Shown here one piece after another: positions 8,503-17,872 of a stretch of 64,000 nucleotides of DNA (positions within the stretch are counted from its first letter, which is position 1; every line of letters starts with the position of its first letter). The position numbers and the translations under genes are program-made. Origin of the DNA: JBOGCH01 sp051656645 (GTDB lineage Bacteria > Bacteroidota > Bacteroidia > Bacteroidales > Marinifilaceae); contig JBOGCH010000031.1 in the NCBI GenBank assembly GCA_051656645.1, forward strand, positions 13,049 to 77,048. The letters run 5' to 3'. A model generated the notes under the pieces. That model was not told the DNA's origin, made no database searches, and saw only the letters and a list, made by a program, of their open reading frames with translations.

Positions 8503-10578
8503 ATGATTAATAAACAATTACTTGACCCACAATCCATCGTTGTTGTTGGTGGATCTGATGATATTCATAAACCCGGAGGACGTGTTTTACAAAATCTCCT
8601 TTCGGGCAATTTCAAAGGCACTATTAGCGTTGTTAATCCAAAACTGGACAATGTACAGGGTGTTAAATCCTATCGTACCATAAACGAACTACCACAAACG
8701 GATTGTGCCATTCTTGCCATTGCAGCCAAATTCTGTGTGGATGCGGTACGTATACTTACACAGGAAAAAGGATGCCGTGCATTCATCATCCTTTCGGCCG
8801 GATTTAGCGAAGAGAATGCCGAAGGTGCCAAAATGGAAAAAGAAATTGTGGAAATGATTAATAAAGTGGATGGCGCCCTAATTGGTCCAAACTGTATTGG
8901 GATACTTAACCCTAATTACAACGGAGCATTTACGCGTCCCATACCTAAGCTCGATCCACACGGCGTTGATTTTATTACAGGCAGCGGCGCTACAGCTGTA
9001 TTCATCATGGAAAATGCCGTTACAAAAGGATTAAAATTCGCCTCCGTATACTCCGTGGGTAACTCGGCACAAATGGGCGTGGAAGAGGTACTTGAATATT
9101 TAGACCATTCGTTTAACCCGCAAACCTCATCGCGTGTCAAACTATTATATATTGAAAAAATTGACAAACCCGATAAGCTATTGCGCCACGCACAATCCCT
9201 AATTGCTAAGGGATGTAAAATTGCCGCAATCAAAGCCGGAGGATCAGAGGCAGGAAGCCGTGCAGCAAGTAGCCACACGGGCGCTCTTGCAAGCTCGGAT
9301 GTTGCCGTGAATGCACTTTTCCGCAAAGCCGGCATTGTACGTTGCAACGGACGCGAAGAACTTATCACCGTTGCCTCCATATTTATGCATCCCGACTTAA
9401 AGGGCAAAAACATTGCAGTAGTTACACATGCCGGTGGACCGGCAGTAATGCTCACGGATGCACTTTCAAACGGAGGTTTGGATGTTCCACACATTGAAGG
9501 TCCAAAAGCTGACGAGCTATTAACGAAACTCTTTCCCGGATCGTCGGTTGGAAACCCTATCGACTTCCTAGCCACCGGTACTGCCGAGCAACTGGGACAT
9601 ATTCTGGATGCATGCGAGCATGACTTTGATAACATTGACGGAATTGCAGTTATTTTTGGTAGCCCCGGCCTATTTGAGGTATTTGACGTTTACGACCTGT
9701 TAAACGAAAAAATGTTTCTGTCTAAAAAACCAATATACCCAATTCTTCCTTCCGTAATTAATGTGAAGGACGAGATTGCCGATTTTATGTCCAAAGGACG
9801 CGTAGTGTTTAACGACGAAGTAGTATTTGGCGACGCACTTTGCAAAGTATACAACACACCAAAACCTTTACTCAACGAAACCTATCCGGATGTTGACGTT
9901 GAAGCTATTCGTGAAGTAATTGACAATGCCGAGAATGGATATCTTTCTCCTGCCAACATTCACTCTCTACTCGATGCTGCCGGCATACAACGCGCAAAAG
10001 AAGGCGTAGCTTCTACACTCGAGGAAGCCCTAGCACATGCCTCACAAATTGGTTTCCCGCTGGTAATGAAAGTTGTTGGACCTGTACATAAATCAGATGT
10101 CGGCGGTGTTGTACTCAACGTTAACAACATGGAGCAAGTAGAAGCCGAATTTCAACGCATGATTAAAATAAAGGACACCTACGCTGTGATGTTGGCACAA
10201 CAATTGCAGGGAACAGAAGTATTTATTGGCGCTAAACGCGAAGATAAATTTGGACACATGGTACTTTGTGGCCTTGGTGGCATATTTATTGAAGCACTAA
10301 AAGACGTACAGGCCGGACTTGCCCCAATCTCCGTGCCCGAAGCTACAGACATGATTAAGCGTCTGCGCTCATATAAAATTATTCAGGGCACACGTGGCCA
10401 AGAACCTGTCAATGAACAGAGCTTTGCCGAAAACGTAGCACGCGTTGCACGTTTAGTTACCGTTGCTCCTGAAATATTTGAAATGGATTTAAACCCACTA
10501 CTTGGTAATGCCAAAGGTGTGGTGGCCGTTGATGCCCGAATCCGCATTGAAAAACCGGATCTATGTTTCTCAAAATAG
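8503..10578 (+). CDS. ADP-forming acyl-CoA (acetate-CoA) synthetase, fused subunits
   Basis: A 691-residue NDP-forming acyl-CoA synthetase that converts acyl-CoA, ADP and phosphate to the free acid, CoA and ATP; in fermenters this conserves energy from acetyl-CoA or branched/aryl acyl-CoAs. The N-terminal CoA-binding Rossmann domain (about 8-100) and succinyl-CoA-ligase-like domain contain the phosphorylatable His258 in SSHTGALASSD. The C-terminal ATP-grasp part (about 470-690) has FPLVMKVVGPVHKSDVGGV and ends with EMDLNPLLG. So both alpha and beta parts are in one chain. It is monocistronic, with a promoter at 8448-8478 and a terminator at 10602-10633. Acetyl-CoA as substrate is likely but not shown by the sequence. 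Confidence 0.88.
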   Translation: MINKQLLDPQSIVVVGGSDDIHKPGGRVLQNLLSGNFKGTISVVNPKLDNVQGVKSYRTINELPQTDCAILAIAAKFCVDAVRILTQEKGCRAFIILSAGFSEENAEGAKMEKEIVEMINKVDGALIGPNCIGILNPNYNGAFTRPIPKLDPHGVDFITGSGATAVFIMENAVTKGLKFASVYSVGNSAQMGVEEVLEYLDHSFNPQTSSRVKLLYIEKIDKPDKLLRHAQSLIAKGCKIAAIKAGGSEAGSRAASSHTGALASSDVAVNALFRKAGIVRCNGREELITVASIFMHPDLKGKNIAVVTHAGGPAVMLTDALSNGGLDVPHIEGPKADELLTKLFPGSSVGNPIDFLATGTAEQLGHILDACEHDFDNIDGIAVIFGSPGLFEVFDVYDLLNEKMFLSKKPIYPILPSVINVKDEIADFMSKGRVVFNDEVVFGDALCKVYNTPKPLLNETYPDVDVEAIREVIDNAENGYLSPANIHSLLDAAGIQRAKEGVASTLEEALAHASQIGFPLVMKVVGPVHKSDVGGVVLNVNNMEQVEAEFQRMIKIKDTYAVMLAQQLQGTEVFIGAKREDKFGHMVLCGLGGIFIEALKDVQAGLAPISVPEATDMIKRLRSYKIIQGTRGQEPVNEQSFAENVARVARLVTVAPEIFEMDLNPLLGNAKGVVAVDARIRIEKPDLCFSK

Positions 10579-10601
10579 GATCAATAAAATTTAATGTATC
10601 T

Positions 10602-10640
10602 AAGGATGCCCGTCGTCGCAAACGGGCATCCTTTTTATTT
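10602..10640 (+). terminator. Intrinsic terminator of the acyl-CoA synthetase gene
   Basis: Perfect 12-bp stem AAGGATGCCCGT (10602-10613) and ACGGGCATCCTT (10622-10633) with an 8-nt loop, followed by a T-rich run to 10640. It begins 24 bp after the stop codon. Confidence 0.88.
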
Positions 10641-10730
10641 TAAACATCAGAATAATAATAGTAACCAAATATTAGAAATGTCAATTAACTAGATAACTTT
10701 TCGGGTTAATTGAATTCCAAACAATCCTTA

Positions 10731-12704
10731 TTAACAGACCCTTGAATTCATCCCAATTGCTAATACTCTTGTTGCAAGCCATAAGTCATTCTCAATCTTC
10801 AATATAATGATAATTAGCAACTGCAGAAATATATAATAATGACCTTGATGTGTTTGGTCATTCCAAGCACTATCATTAGCTCCATGTGCGTAAAGATTTC
10901 TTAGTTTGTGTCCATTTGTAAATTTCCTATTGTCAAGATAAAAACTATAATAATCCCTTTCAGGTCCACTTAAAAGATGGTCATCTGTTTTTAACCATTT
11001 CTTCTCAAGTAAACAATCCAATGCTTTCCGCTCCTCATCATTATGATGCCAATAAGAACAAACACCAAATTCCCACAATGATTTCATAACTGCTAATTGT
11101 GGAATATCGGCAAATGTAATTATGCCAGATGAGTCAATCTTTAATAAGTTTAATGATATTAAATAATCAATATGAGGCTTTTGAAAATTCTCATAATAGT
11201 TATAATAAACGTGGGATTCTTTTTCTAACAACTCTACTAATGTTCGGTAATGTTTATCTTTAAATGGTTCTATGTATGTAAGCAAGTTTTGGGTGGAGAA
11301 TAGTAGGCTAATAGGTCGTAAAATCTCACTTTTATCCCCGTTAATTTCGTAGTATTTTTTTGATAATAAACTTTTTCCATCAGTAATTTTTAGGGGAGGA
11401 AGATACCTGAATAACGCAGAATCTATTTCATCGTCTTCTGTATATTGATTATATTGTTTGACAAGTGATTCTAATTCAGGATAAATTATTCTGCATTTAC
11501 TTAGCTCTTTATCTTCGCTAAATGGTAAATTGAGTTTTAAAGCAGGATAATTATACCATTCTCTTAATCCTACTTCATAGAATTTTTGTAGCACTAATTC
11601 AATAGTACTATTGGCCTTTTTTAAGGCTATATTATAAATGTTGATTTGATCTAAAGCTATATCATTTTTTAATCGAAATATTCTATAATTTGGATAAGAA
11701 TCATGTCCTTTCATGCTTATTGATTCCAATACGTCCTCTTCATGTTTCTTATGAATAAGGTTGATAAGACCTTTGTTATTTACCCACCCAAACAACGACA
11801 CAAAATTTTTTATTAACTGTCTGTTATCGCAAGATAAGATATGTGGAAGACTATACTTAAATATTTGGCAACCATTATTTATGTGTTCTATTTCAAGAGG
11901 AAGCGCCTCTTTCTTATCAATCAATATGTGCATATTTTGTATTGATGCAGTTTGAGTTACATTGTTTGAAAAGAAGTCGTTAATAAGTTTATCTTCGAGT
12001 TTATCTGCTTTATATTTTATCTTTTTTGATAATCTAAAGGATGAATTATCCTTTATTTGCGAGATCATCCGGACATAATTTATATTTGGATCATTACTAT
12101 TTAGATAGTTGTCAATGATAGCTTCTTTGTCAATGAGCGATAAGCATTCTGGAAAATATATACCATCATCAGATAAATCCTCTCTTCTCGTAGTGTATTT
12201 ATCTAAGATATAATGAGCGGACTTCTCATTTTCTAATAATAATGTTCGTATCGTGCGTCCAAATTTTTCTACAACATTTTTATTGCATAGAATATAATCA
12301 AGATGGGACGTATCACGTCTGACGATAGATTCAATCGCACTACAATCTATAATCTTATGTAATCCTTGGGTATTAATAATTTCCCAAAATGTCTTATGAT
12401 AATCATCTTCTAATTGAAGGTATTCCGAAACAATATTATTATGATTGAGTTGCTCAAAACGAAGTTTGATTTTCTTATCGTACTCTTTTGTTTGATTCTT
12501 TAATTCTAAATAATATTCGTTAGACCATTCATTTAAACGACAATTATTATCAAAAAACTTTTTTATATGATATAACTCAATGACATCACTGATGGTCAAA
12601 GAACTATTTTCGTGTTTATATACAGCCATACGTTTCTCTGTGAGTCTTAAAAAGTAATTCACAGAACCATCATATTTTGAATAAAAGCATATTCTTTCTT
12701 CCAT
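10731..12704 (-). CDS. Large uncharacterised protein with C-terminal HEPN-like motif; candidate defence gene
   Basis: I do not recognise the family of this 657-residue protein as a whole. It is rich in Asn, Ile, Lys and Tyr, has no signal peptide, and looks cytosolic and largely helical. Near its C terminus the motif KLRNLYAHGAND gives Arg602-x4-His607, the R-x4-6-H signature of HEPN ribonuclease domains, placed as in apoptosis-like antiphage effectors, with a following hydrophobic helix (LLIIIILKI). The gene is visibly more AT-rich than the efflux and synthetase genes beside it. It stands alone between a terminator and a decayed gene fragment, which fits acquisition by transfer. A defence role is inference from the motif and setting; other HEPN proteins are toxins or regulators. 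The start ATG at 12704 is the first in frame. Confidence 0.65.
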   Translation of the reverse strand: MEERICFYSKYDGSVNYFLRLTEKRMAVYKHENSSLTISDVIELYHIKKFFDNNCRLNEWSNEYYLELKNQTKEYDKKIKLRFEQLNHNNIVSEYLQLEDDYHKTFWEIINTQGLHKIIDCSAIESIVRRDTSHLDYILCNKNVVEKFGRTIRTLLLENEKSAHYILDKYTTRREDLSDDGIYFPECLSLIDKEAIIDNYLNSNDPNINYVRMISQIKDNSSFRLSKKIKYKADKLEDKLINDFFSNNVTQTASIQNMHILIDKKEALPLEIEHINNGCQIFKYSLPHILSCDNRQLIKNFVSLFGWVNNKGLINLIHKKHEEDVLESISMKGHDSYPNYRIFRLKNDIALDQINIYNIALKKANSTIELVLQKFYEVGLREWYNYPALKLNLPFSEDKELSKCRIIYPELESLVKQYNQYTEDDEIDSALFRYLPPLKITDGKSLLSKKYYEINGDKSEILRPISLLFSTQNLLTYIEPFKDKHYRTLVELLEKESHVYYNYYENFQKPHIDYLISLNLLKIDSSGIITFADIPQLAVMKSLWEFGVCSYWHHNDEERKALDCLLEKKWLKTDDHLLSGPERDYYSFYLDNRKFTNGHKLRNLYAHGANDSAWNDQTHQGHYYIFLQLLIIIILKIENDLWLATRVLAIGMNSRVC

Positions 12705-13018
12705 ATATCAAATCGCTATATAATTATAAAATAAAGAGAACCACAACATAATGCTAATGTAGTTAAAATGCTCATGCTATACATGAATGTATTAAAAAAT
12801 CTCACACATTAACACATAGCTTTTTGTACTAGAGTGACTATTTGTTTGGGGTTAGTACTCCACTATCTTATCATTATCGAACAGGAAACACGTAACTAGG
12901 TTTTAGTTGGAATTTTAGAGGCGGTAAAGATTTTAATAGAAGAATTAATAAGGATGATGCCAATCGGGATATTAATCGATTCCGTGAATAGCGTATCTCA
13001 CTGCAACCACTTAACATG
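12705..13018. other. AT-rich spacer with gene remnant
   Basis: About 310 bp without an intact gene, between the HEPN-motif protein and the small membrane protein. The only protein-like stretch is the plus-strand beta-barrel remnant at 12896-12991. No RNA gene, attachment site or insertion-sequence end is recognisable. Confidence 0.5.
12896..12991 (+). pseudogene. C-terminal remnant of an outer-membrane beta-barrel protein
   Basis: The plus strand encodes 31 codons before a TAG stop at 12989-12991, directly preceded by an in-frame TAA. The frame begins LGFSWNFRGGKDFNRRINKD and ends NRFRE. This resembles the last beta-strand (alternating aromatic, SWNF) plus charged tail of the phylum's TonB-type/PF14905 outer-membrane beta-barrel proteins. 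No upstream part of such a gene survives nearby, so the rest would have been lost, perhaps when the adjacent AT-rich gene arrived. The match is short and rests on my pattern recognition only. Confidence 0.35.
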
Positions 13019-13318
13019 CTAAATGTGCAGGAAACTACATATTATGAATAATCCATTGCCTACTAACAGCAATAAACTTAGCAGTAAAAATCTATCCGTG
13101 CGAAATCTGTTTCCTGCAAATCGTAGAACAACTAGGATTAAAAGAAGAAATTGAATAAAAATGAGAGGCAAAGTCAATATATTTTGGAACACCTTGATTA
13201 TGCCGATATCTAATTTCAATATATAGGCATTTAAGTACAATAAACTAAAAAAGAGCACTACTCCGCTACTAAGAACAAAGAGTTGTTTTGTTGATATGTT
13301 TTTAAGATATACGCTCAT
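13019..13318 (-). CDS. Small integral membrane protein of unknown function
   Basis: No family recognised. From ATG at 13318 the product is 99 residues with three hydrophobic segments (about 11-31, 40-63 and 76-94) and short basic loops, including RFAGNRFRTDRF between the second and third. The frame stays open upstream to ATG at 13420, which would add 34 polar residues without a recognisable motif, so the shorter start is preferred. It lies alone in the AT-rich island between the HEPN-motif gene and the divergent efflux operon. A link to the HEPN-motif gene is possible but unsupported, since over 300 bp separate them. Confidence 0.45.
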   Translation of the reverse strand: MSVYLKNISTKQLFVLSSGVVLFFSLLYLNAYILKLDIGIIKVFQNILTLPLIFIQFLLLILVVLRFAGNRFRTDRFLLLSLLLLVGNGLFIICSFLHI

Positions 13319-13629
13319 AATAGGATTAGATTTTAGTTTTAAACTGCGCTTTCGCGACACATGCCAATTTGTTCTATAATCTACGTTGTTATCTATTACA
13401 TAACAAATAGTTATAAACAAAGTTATTGAAAAATATTCGAAAAACAGATACCAACTCTTAACATTTCACCTCGTTTACTTCGTTTCACACGGTACATATC
13501 CAATGTATTTAACTCCACGCTTCATATAACGTTAGGGCATTCTTTTACTTCATCCTCCAAACCTCTCCACTCAGTTGCCAATTTTTCCGCTTCGGTAACT
13601 TTTTACTATTCGCGCATTATTAGGCTGTT

Positions 13630-13637
13630 TACTTTTG
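13630..13637 (+). promoter_or_regulatory. Possible -7 element of the efflux operon
   Basis: TACTTTTG matches TAnnTTTG exactly and lies 28 bp before the adaptor ATG. No good TTTG -33 element is seen at the expected distance, so the operon may need an activator or the match may be chance. Confidence 0.35.
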
Positions 13638-13665
13638 ATAGTGGATAAAAATAATAATAGCGATA

Positions 13666-14721
13666 ATGAAAAAGATATTTATTCCTTTGTGCGTAGCTGT
13701 CGCAATGCTGGCTACAGGGTGTAACAAGAAGAGAGCAACAAAAACTACTGAGAAAATGCGAGTGGAAACTTGCGAGGCGCGAGTGGATAAAACAGGCCGA
13801 ACACATGAGTTTCCGTTTGTCACTAAACCATTTCGCACCACGAATCTCTCTTTCCGTGTGGGTGGTCCGGTAACGCGTTTCAATGCATTTTCCGGAAATT
13901 TATACCAGCAAGGTGAGGTGATTGCACAAATTGATCCGCGGGATTTTATTATCCGTAAAGAGCGGAGTGAGGCCCTTTATATACAATGTAAAACGGAATT
14001 TGAGCGTATATGCAAGCTCTATAATTCCGGAAATATAGCTGCCAGTAGCTATGATAAGGCAAAAGCGGAGTATACCTCGGCTAAGTTAAACTACGAGACT
14101 GCTTGCAATGAGTTAGCAGATACTAAACTAACTGCTCCCTTCACTGGATTTGTTGGCGAGGTGTTTATTGAACAATATCAAGACATACAACCCACACGAG
14201 ATGTAGTCTCATTTATTGACATGAATAAGCTAAAAATTGAAACCTATGTCACAAAGGAGGTTGCAGCACGCAAAGCCGACATTAAGAGCATTGAACTGAC
14301 CTTTGACGGTGACAATAAATGCTACATTGCACAACTACTGGAGGTATCTAAAAGTACCACATCCAACAATCTCTCTTATCTACTTACGGCGCAATTGGAT
14401 AATACCGAAGCGAAACTTATTTCGGGAATGTCCGGCAAAGTAAATATAATTTATAATGACGAGGTTAAAGAGGAAGTTATAACCATTCCTCAGGCAGCAG
14501 TAGCGCACCGTCCCACACAAGGAAGTTTTGTATGGGTAGTCGATGATGAGCAGGGCGCGGTAACTAAACGTAAAGTTATTACCGGTTCCTTGGCTGCCGA
14601 TAACAGAGTAATTATACTTGAAGGCATTGAGAAAGGCGAGCGTATAGCCGTTAGCGGACTGCGCTTTCTGTCGGACAATATGCCGGTTGAAAATATTTCC
14701 AATAAGATAGATCGCATTTAG
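13666..14721 (+). CDS. RND efflux periplasmic adaptor lipoprotein
   Basis: Membrane-fusion protein that links the inner-membrane RND pump to the outer-membrane channel. The 351-residue protein starts MKKIFIPLCVAVAMLATGC, a lipoprotein signal with Cys19 as the acylated residue. A biotinyl-lipoyl-like half (VGGPVTRFNAFSG...GEVIAQIDPRDF, about 60-100), a coiled-coil hairpin (about 100-145), the second lipoyl half (LTAPFTGFVGEV) and a beta-barrel/membrane-proximal part follow, which is the standard order. It is the first gene of an operon with the pump 115 bp downstream. Substrate cannot be told. No dedicated TetR- or MarR-type repressor is next to it. Confidence 0.92.
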   Translation: MKKIFIPLCVAVAMLATGCNKKRATKTTEKMRVETCEARVDKTGRTHEFPFVTKPFRTTNLSFRVGGPVTRFNAFSGNLYQQGEVIAQIDPRDFIIRKERSEALYIQCKTEFERICKLYNSGNIAASSYDKAKAEYTSAKLNYETACNELADTKLTAPFTGFVGEVFIEQYQDIQPTRDVVSFIDMNKLKIETYVTKEVAARKADIKSIELTFDGDNKCYIAQLLEVSKSTTSNNLSYLLTAQLDNTEAKLISGMSGKVNIIYNDEVKEEVITIPQAAVAHRPTQGSFVWVVDDEQGAVTKRKVITGSLAADNRVIILEGIEKGERIAVSGLRFLSDNMPVENISNKIDRI

Positions 14722-14767
14722 ATATATTTTTATAATTCACACAACTTCATTACCTATCTTATTTCTC

Positions 14768-14814
14768 TGTCCGGGTAGCATCTCTTTTCTGTTATTCCAA
14801 TGTCTACCCGGACA
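14768..14814 (+). terminator. Hairpin between adaptor and pump genes
   Basis: Inverted repeat TGTCCGGGTAG (14768-14778) and CTACCCGGACA (14804-14814) with a 25-nt loop, in the gap inside the efflux operon. No T run follows, and the permease ATG is 22 bp downstream. It may slow or attenuate transcription or stabilise the upstream message rather than end it. Confidence 0.45.
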
Positions 14815-14836
14815 ATACTTCTAACGTTATTGTCAC

Positions 14837-17800
14837 ATGAAAATTATAACCTATTTTCTAAAAAATAAACCCGTAACTGTACTTATACTCTTACTGGTAT
14901 TTGCCGGAGGCATGTTTTCTTATTTCAAAATGGGAAAACTAGAGGATGCCCCTTTCACCATTAAACAAGCCCTTGTACTAACGGCCTATCCCGGTGCTTC
15001 GCCACAGGAAGTACAAACACAGGTTACGGATATATTGGAGGAATCCATACAGTCGTTAGGAGAGTTGTACTATCTTAAAACAGAAAACCGTGCCGGACTA
15101 TCTAAAATTACGGTTTATGTAAAAAAAGAGACTCGCGCTGATGAGATGCAACAACTGTGGGATAAGTTGCGTCGCAAGGTAAACGATGTTCAACATCGTT
15201 TACCCCAAGGTGCGGCAAAATCCATTGTTAACGATGATTTTGGCGATGTTTTCGGCGTGTTTTACGCACTGACCGGCAATGGAAAATCCTACCGCGAATT
15301 GGAGGAACAGGCCAAGATTATTAAAAACGATTTACTACGTGTTAAGGATGTTGCCAAGATTGAATTATACGGCACCCAGTCACCTACCATTGACATTACC
15401 GTAGAACCTACCCTACTCACCAGCCGCGGCATCTCCATACAGTCCATCGCGGCTGCATTCGAAAAGCAAAATAAAATAGTAGATGCCGGTGGCGTGGAAA
15501 GCGATGAGTTCCGCTTCCGCATTGAGTCCACCGGTAACTTCTACTCACTTGACGATATCACCAATCTTACCATTGTTTCACAAACGGGCGAGTACTTTAA
15601 ACTGGGCGATATTGCCCACATCACCGAGAGTTATAAACAACCGGCCGGCAACATGATGCGCCTGAATGGGGCTCCCGCCGTGGGTATTGCAATCTCTACC
15701 ATCCCCACGGGGAACGTTGTAGACATGGCAAAACTGGTTGAGGAACGCATTGCGTGGTTTGGTGAAAACATGCCTTCTGATTATCAACTAACATCCATAT
15801 ATGACCAAGGCTATGAATCGGACGTAGCAAATCAGGGTTTTATTTTTAATCTCATTATCTCTGTTTTAACAGTGGTAGCAATACTCTTGTTTTTCATAGG
15901 ATTCAAGAATGGCGTACTCATAGGTAGCGGTTTAGTTTTTTCAATTTTCGCCACCCTTATTGTTATGTATGCTCAAGGCATAGCGTTACAACGCATGTCG
16001 TTAGCAGCCATTATCATTGCCATGGGGATGTTGGTTGATAATGCTATTGTCGTATCCGACTCCGCACTTATGAATATGCAAAAAGGTATGCGCAAGCGTG
16101 TGGCTATACTGCGCGCATGTTCCTCAACGGCATTGCCGCTTTTGGCAGCTACCGTTATTGCCATTCTAACCTTTTTACCCATTTATTATTCTCCACACAT
16201 CACCGGGGAGCTTCTTTCATCGCTTGTGGTGGTAATTGGAGTTTCGCTCATGTTCAGTTGGTTTTTTGCACTGGTACAAACACCTTTCTTTATTCAAGAA
16301 TTTGTTAAGCGCCCACGCAAAGAGGACATTCAGGAGAGTTTATACAGCGGTAAAATGTACGACTCATTTCGCTCCATGCTAAAATTTGTAATGCGCCATC
16401 GCCTTATTACAGTCTGCATATTGGTGGGTATGCTTGTACTGAGCGGCATAAGTTTTAAATACATTCCAAAAGTATTTGTACCCGCTTTAGACAAGCAATA
16501 CTTTACACTGGACATGTGGATGCCCGAAGGAACACGTATTGAACATACCGACCACTTAGCGCTACAAATTGCCGACTATATTAATCAATATGACCAAGTT
16601 GAGAGCATCTCCAGCTATGTGGGACGCACACCTCCACGTTACTATTTGGCAAACGTAGCATTTGGACCACAATCCAACTATGCGCAAATATTGGTTAAGT
16701 GCCATACCTCGGCCGAATCCCGACAACTGCATGCCCTTCTACAGGACTCCATACGTCATCACTTTCCGCAACCGCTTATCAAAGTAAATAAATTTGAGCT
16801 TAGCCCGCTAACTGAAGCTGTAATTGAAGCTCGCTTTCTAGGCCCGGATGCAGCAGTCTTAGACTCACTTGCCGGCGAAGCCATTGAGATAATGCGTAGT
16901 AACCCTAAAGTTGCAGACGCACGTACGGAATGGAACAACATGTGTATGATGATTCGTCCGGAGTACGACCCAGTAAAAGCAGGAACCATGGGCATTAACA
17001 AAGCCACTATGATGGAATCCGTACGCTCCATTGTTGACGGTGTACCCGTGGGTATTTACCGCGACCGTGAAAAACAAGTTCCGCTTTTACTAAAAACCAA
17101 GCAGGAGAATCTGCTCTCTGAGGAAGAGTTAGGTAACTTCCCGGTTTGGCACGGAAACAAATCCGTTCCTCTATCTCAGCTCACCACAACCATAAAAACA
17201 ACGTGGGAGTTTCCACAGGTTCGCACCTACAACAGACAGTTGTCCATGGCAGCCATGTGCGGTGTAAAACCGGGACACACCATGGCCGAGGTGCACAGCG
17301 AGATACGCGGTGAAATTGAAGAAATGGCAATACCCGAGGGATATTCCTTTTTCTGGGATGCACAACACAAGGATCAAAACGAGGCGCTTGCAGCTATTGC
17401 AACCTTCTTTCCGTTGGCTTTCCTGCTTCTTATTGTAATTCTGGTGGCACTATTCGGAAACTTCCGTGAGCCTGTACTTATACTCTGCATTCTTCCGCTA
17501 TCGCTTATTGGAGTTGCCGTAGGAATGTTACTTACCGGTTTCGACTTTGGCTTTTTCCCTATTGCGGGATGGTTGGGATTGTTAGGCATGATTATTAAAA
17601 ATGTCATTGTCCTTATTGACGAAATTAATGTACAACATCGCAGCGGTGTTGCCTTGTATAATGCCATTGTGGAAGCTACCGTATCGCGTACCCGTCCGGT
17701 ACTCATGGCGGCAACAACCACCATTTTTGGTATGGTTCCACTGTTATTTGATATTGCGTTTGGAGGGATGGCTGCAACCATCATCTTTGGACTCACCTTT

Positions 17801-17872
17801 GCCACTTTATTAACACTGTTTGTAACTCCGGCATTGTATGCCCTTTTTTATAATGTAAAAGCTAATCAATAA
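14837..17872 (+). CDS. RND-family efflux pump permease (AcrB/HAE1-like)
   Basis: Proton-driven inner-membrane pump of a tripartite exporter. The 1011-residue protein has the family layout: TM1 at about 12-28, a large periplasmic loop (about 30-330), TM2-6 (about 330-480), a second large loop (about 560-860), and the remaining helices. The proton-relay motif in TM4 is GMLVDNAIVV, with Asp401 present and Asn where AcrB has a second Asp. The PGASPQEV motif after TM1 is typical of the drug-efflux branch rather than the metal-ion branch. Single-chain length and the complete C terminus indicate an intact pump. Its stop overlaps the start of the TolC-like gene (TAATG), so the two are translationally coupled. 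Confidence 0.93.
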   Translation: MKIITYFLKNKPVTVLILLLVFAGGMFSYFKMGKLEDAPFTIKQALVLTAYPGASPQEVQTQVTDILEESIQSLGELYYLKTENRAGLSKITVYVKKETRADEMQQLWDKLRRKVNDVQHRLPQGAAKSIVNDDFGDVFGVFYALTGNGKSYRELEEQAKIIKNDLLRVKDVAKIELYGTQSPTIDITVEPTLLTSRGISIQSIAAAFEKQNKIVDAGGVESDEFRFRIESTGNFYSLDDITNLTIVSQTGEYFKLGDIAHITESYKQPAGNMMRLNGAPAVGIAISTIPTGNVVDMAKLVEERIAWFGENMPSDYQLTSIYDQGYESDVANQGFIFNLIISVLTVVAILLFFIGFKNGVLIGSGLVFSIFATLIVMYAQGIALQRMSLAAIIIAMGMLVDNAIVVSDSALMNMQKGMRKRVAILRACSSTALPLLAATVIAILTFLPIYYSPHITGELLSSLVVVIGVSLMFSWFFALVQTPFFIQEFVKRPRKEDIQESLYSGKMYDSFRSMLKFVMRHRLITVCILVGMLVLSGISFKYIPKVFVPALDKQYFTLDMWMPEGTRIEHTDHLALQIADYINQYDQVESISSYVGRTPPRYYLANVAFGPQSNYAQILVKCHTSAESRQLHALLQDSIRHHFPQPLIKVNKFELSPLTEAVIEARFLGPDAAVLDSLAGEAIEIMRSNPKVADARTEWNNMCMMIRPEYDPVKAGTMGINKATMMESVRSIVDGVPVGIYRDREKQVPLLLKTKQENLLSEEELGNFPVWHGNKSVPLSQLTTTIKTTWEFPQVRTYNRQLSMAAMCGVKPGHTMAEVHSEIRGEIEEMAIPEGYSFFWDAQHKDQNEALAAIATFFPLAFLLLIVILVALFGNFREPVLILCILPLSLIGVAVGMLLTGFDFGFFPIAGWLGLLGMIIKNVIVLIDEINVQHRSGVALYNAIVEATVSRTRPVLMAATTTIFGMVPLLFDIAFGGMAATIIFGLTFATLLTLFVTPALYALFYNVKANQ

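Noticed and set aside
8916..9635. 239-codon minus-strand frame inside the acyl-CoA synthetase gene
   Set aside because: It is antisense to a well-conserved coding region, with a Ser/Pro/Ala-rich product typical of shadow frames.
13430..13620. Minus-strand protein-like stretch KVTEAEKLATEWRGLEDEV before the efflux operon
   Set aside because: Only about 26 codons between stops, with no family that I recognise; too short to call a pseudogene.
17374..17805. 143-codon minus-strand frame inside the RND pump gene
   Set aside because: Shadow of the conserved C-terminal pump helices; low-complexity Ser/Thr-rich translation.
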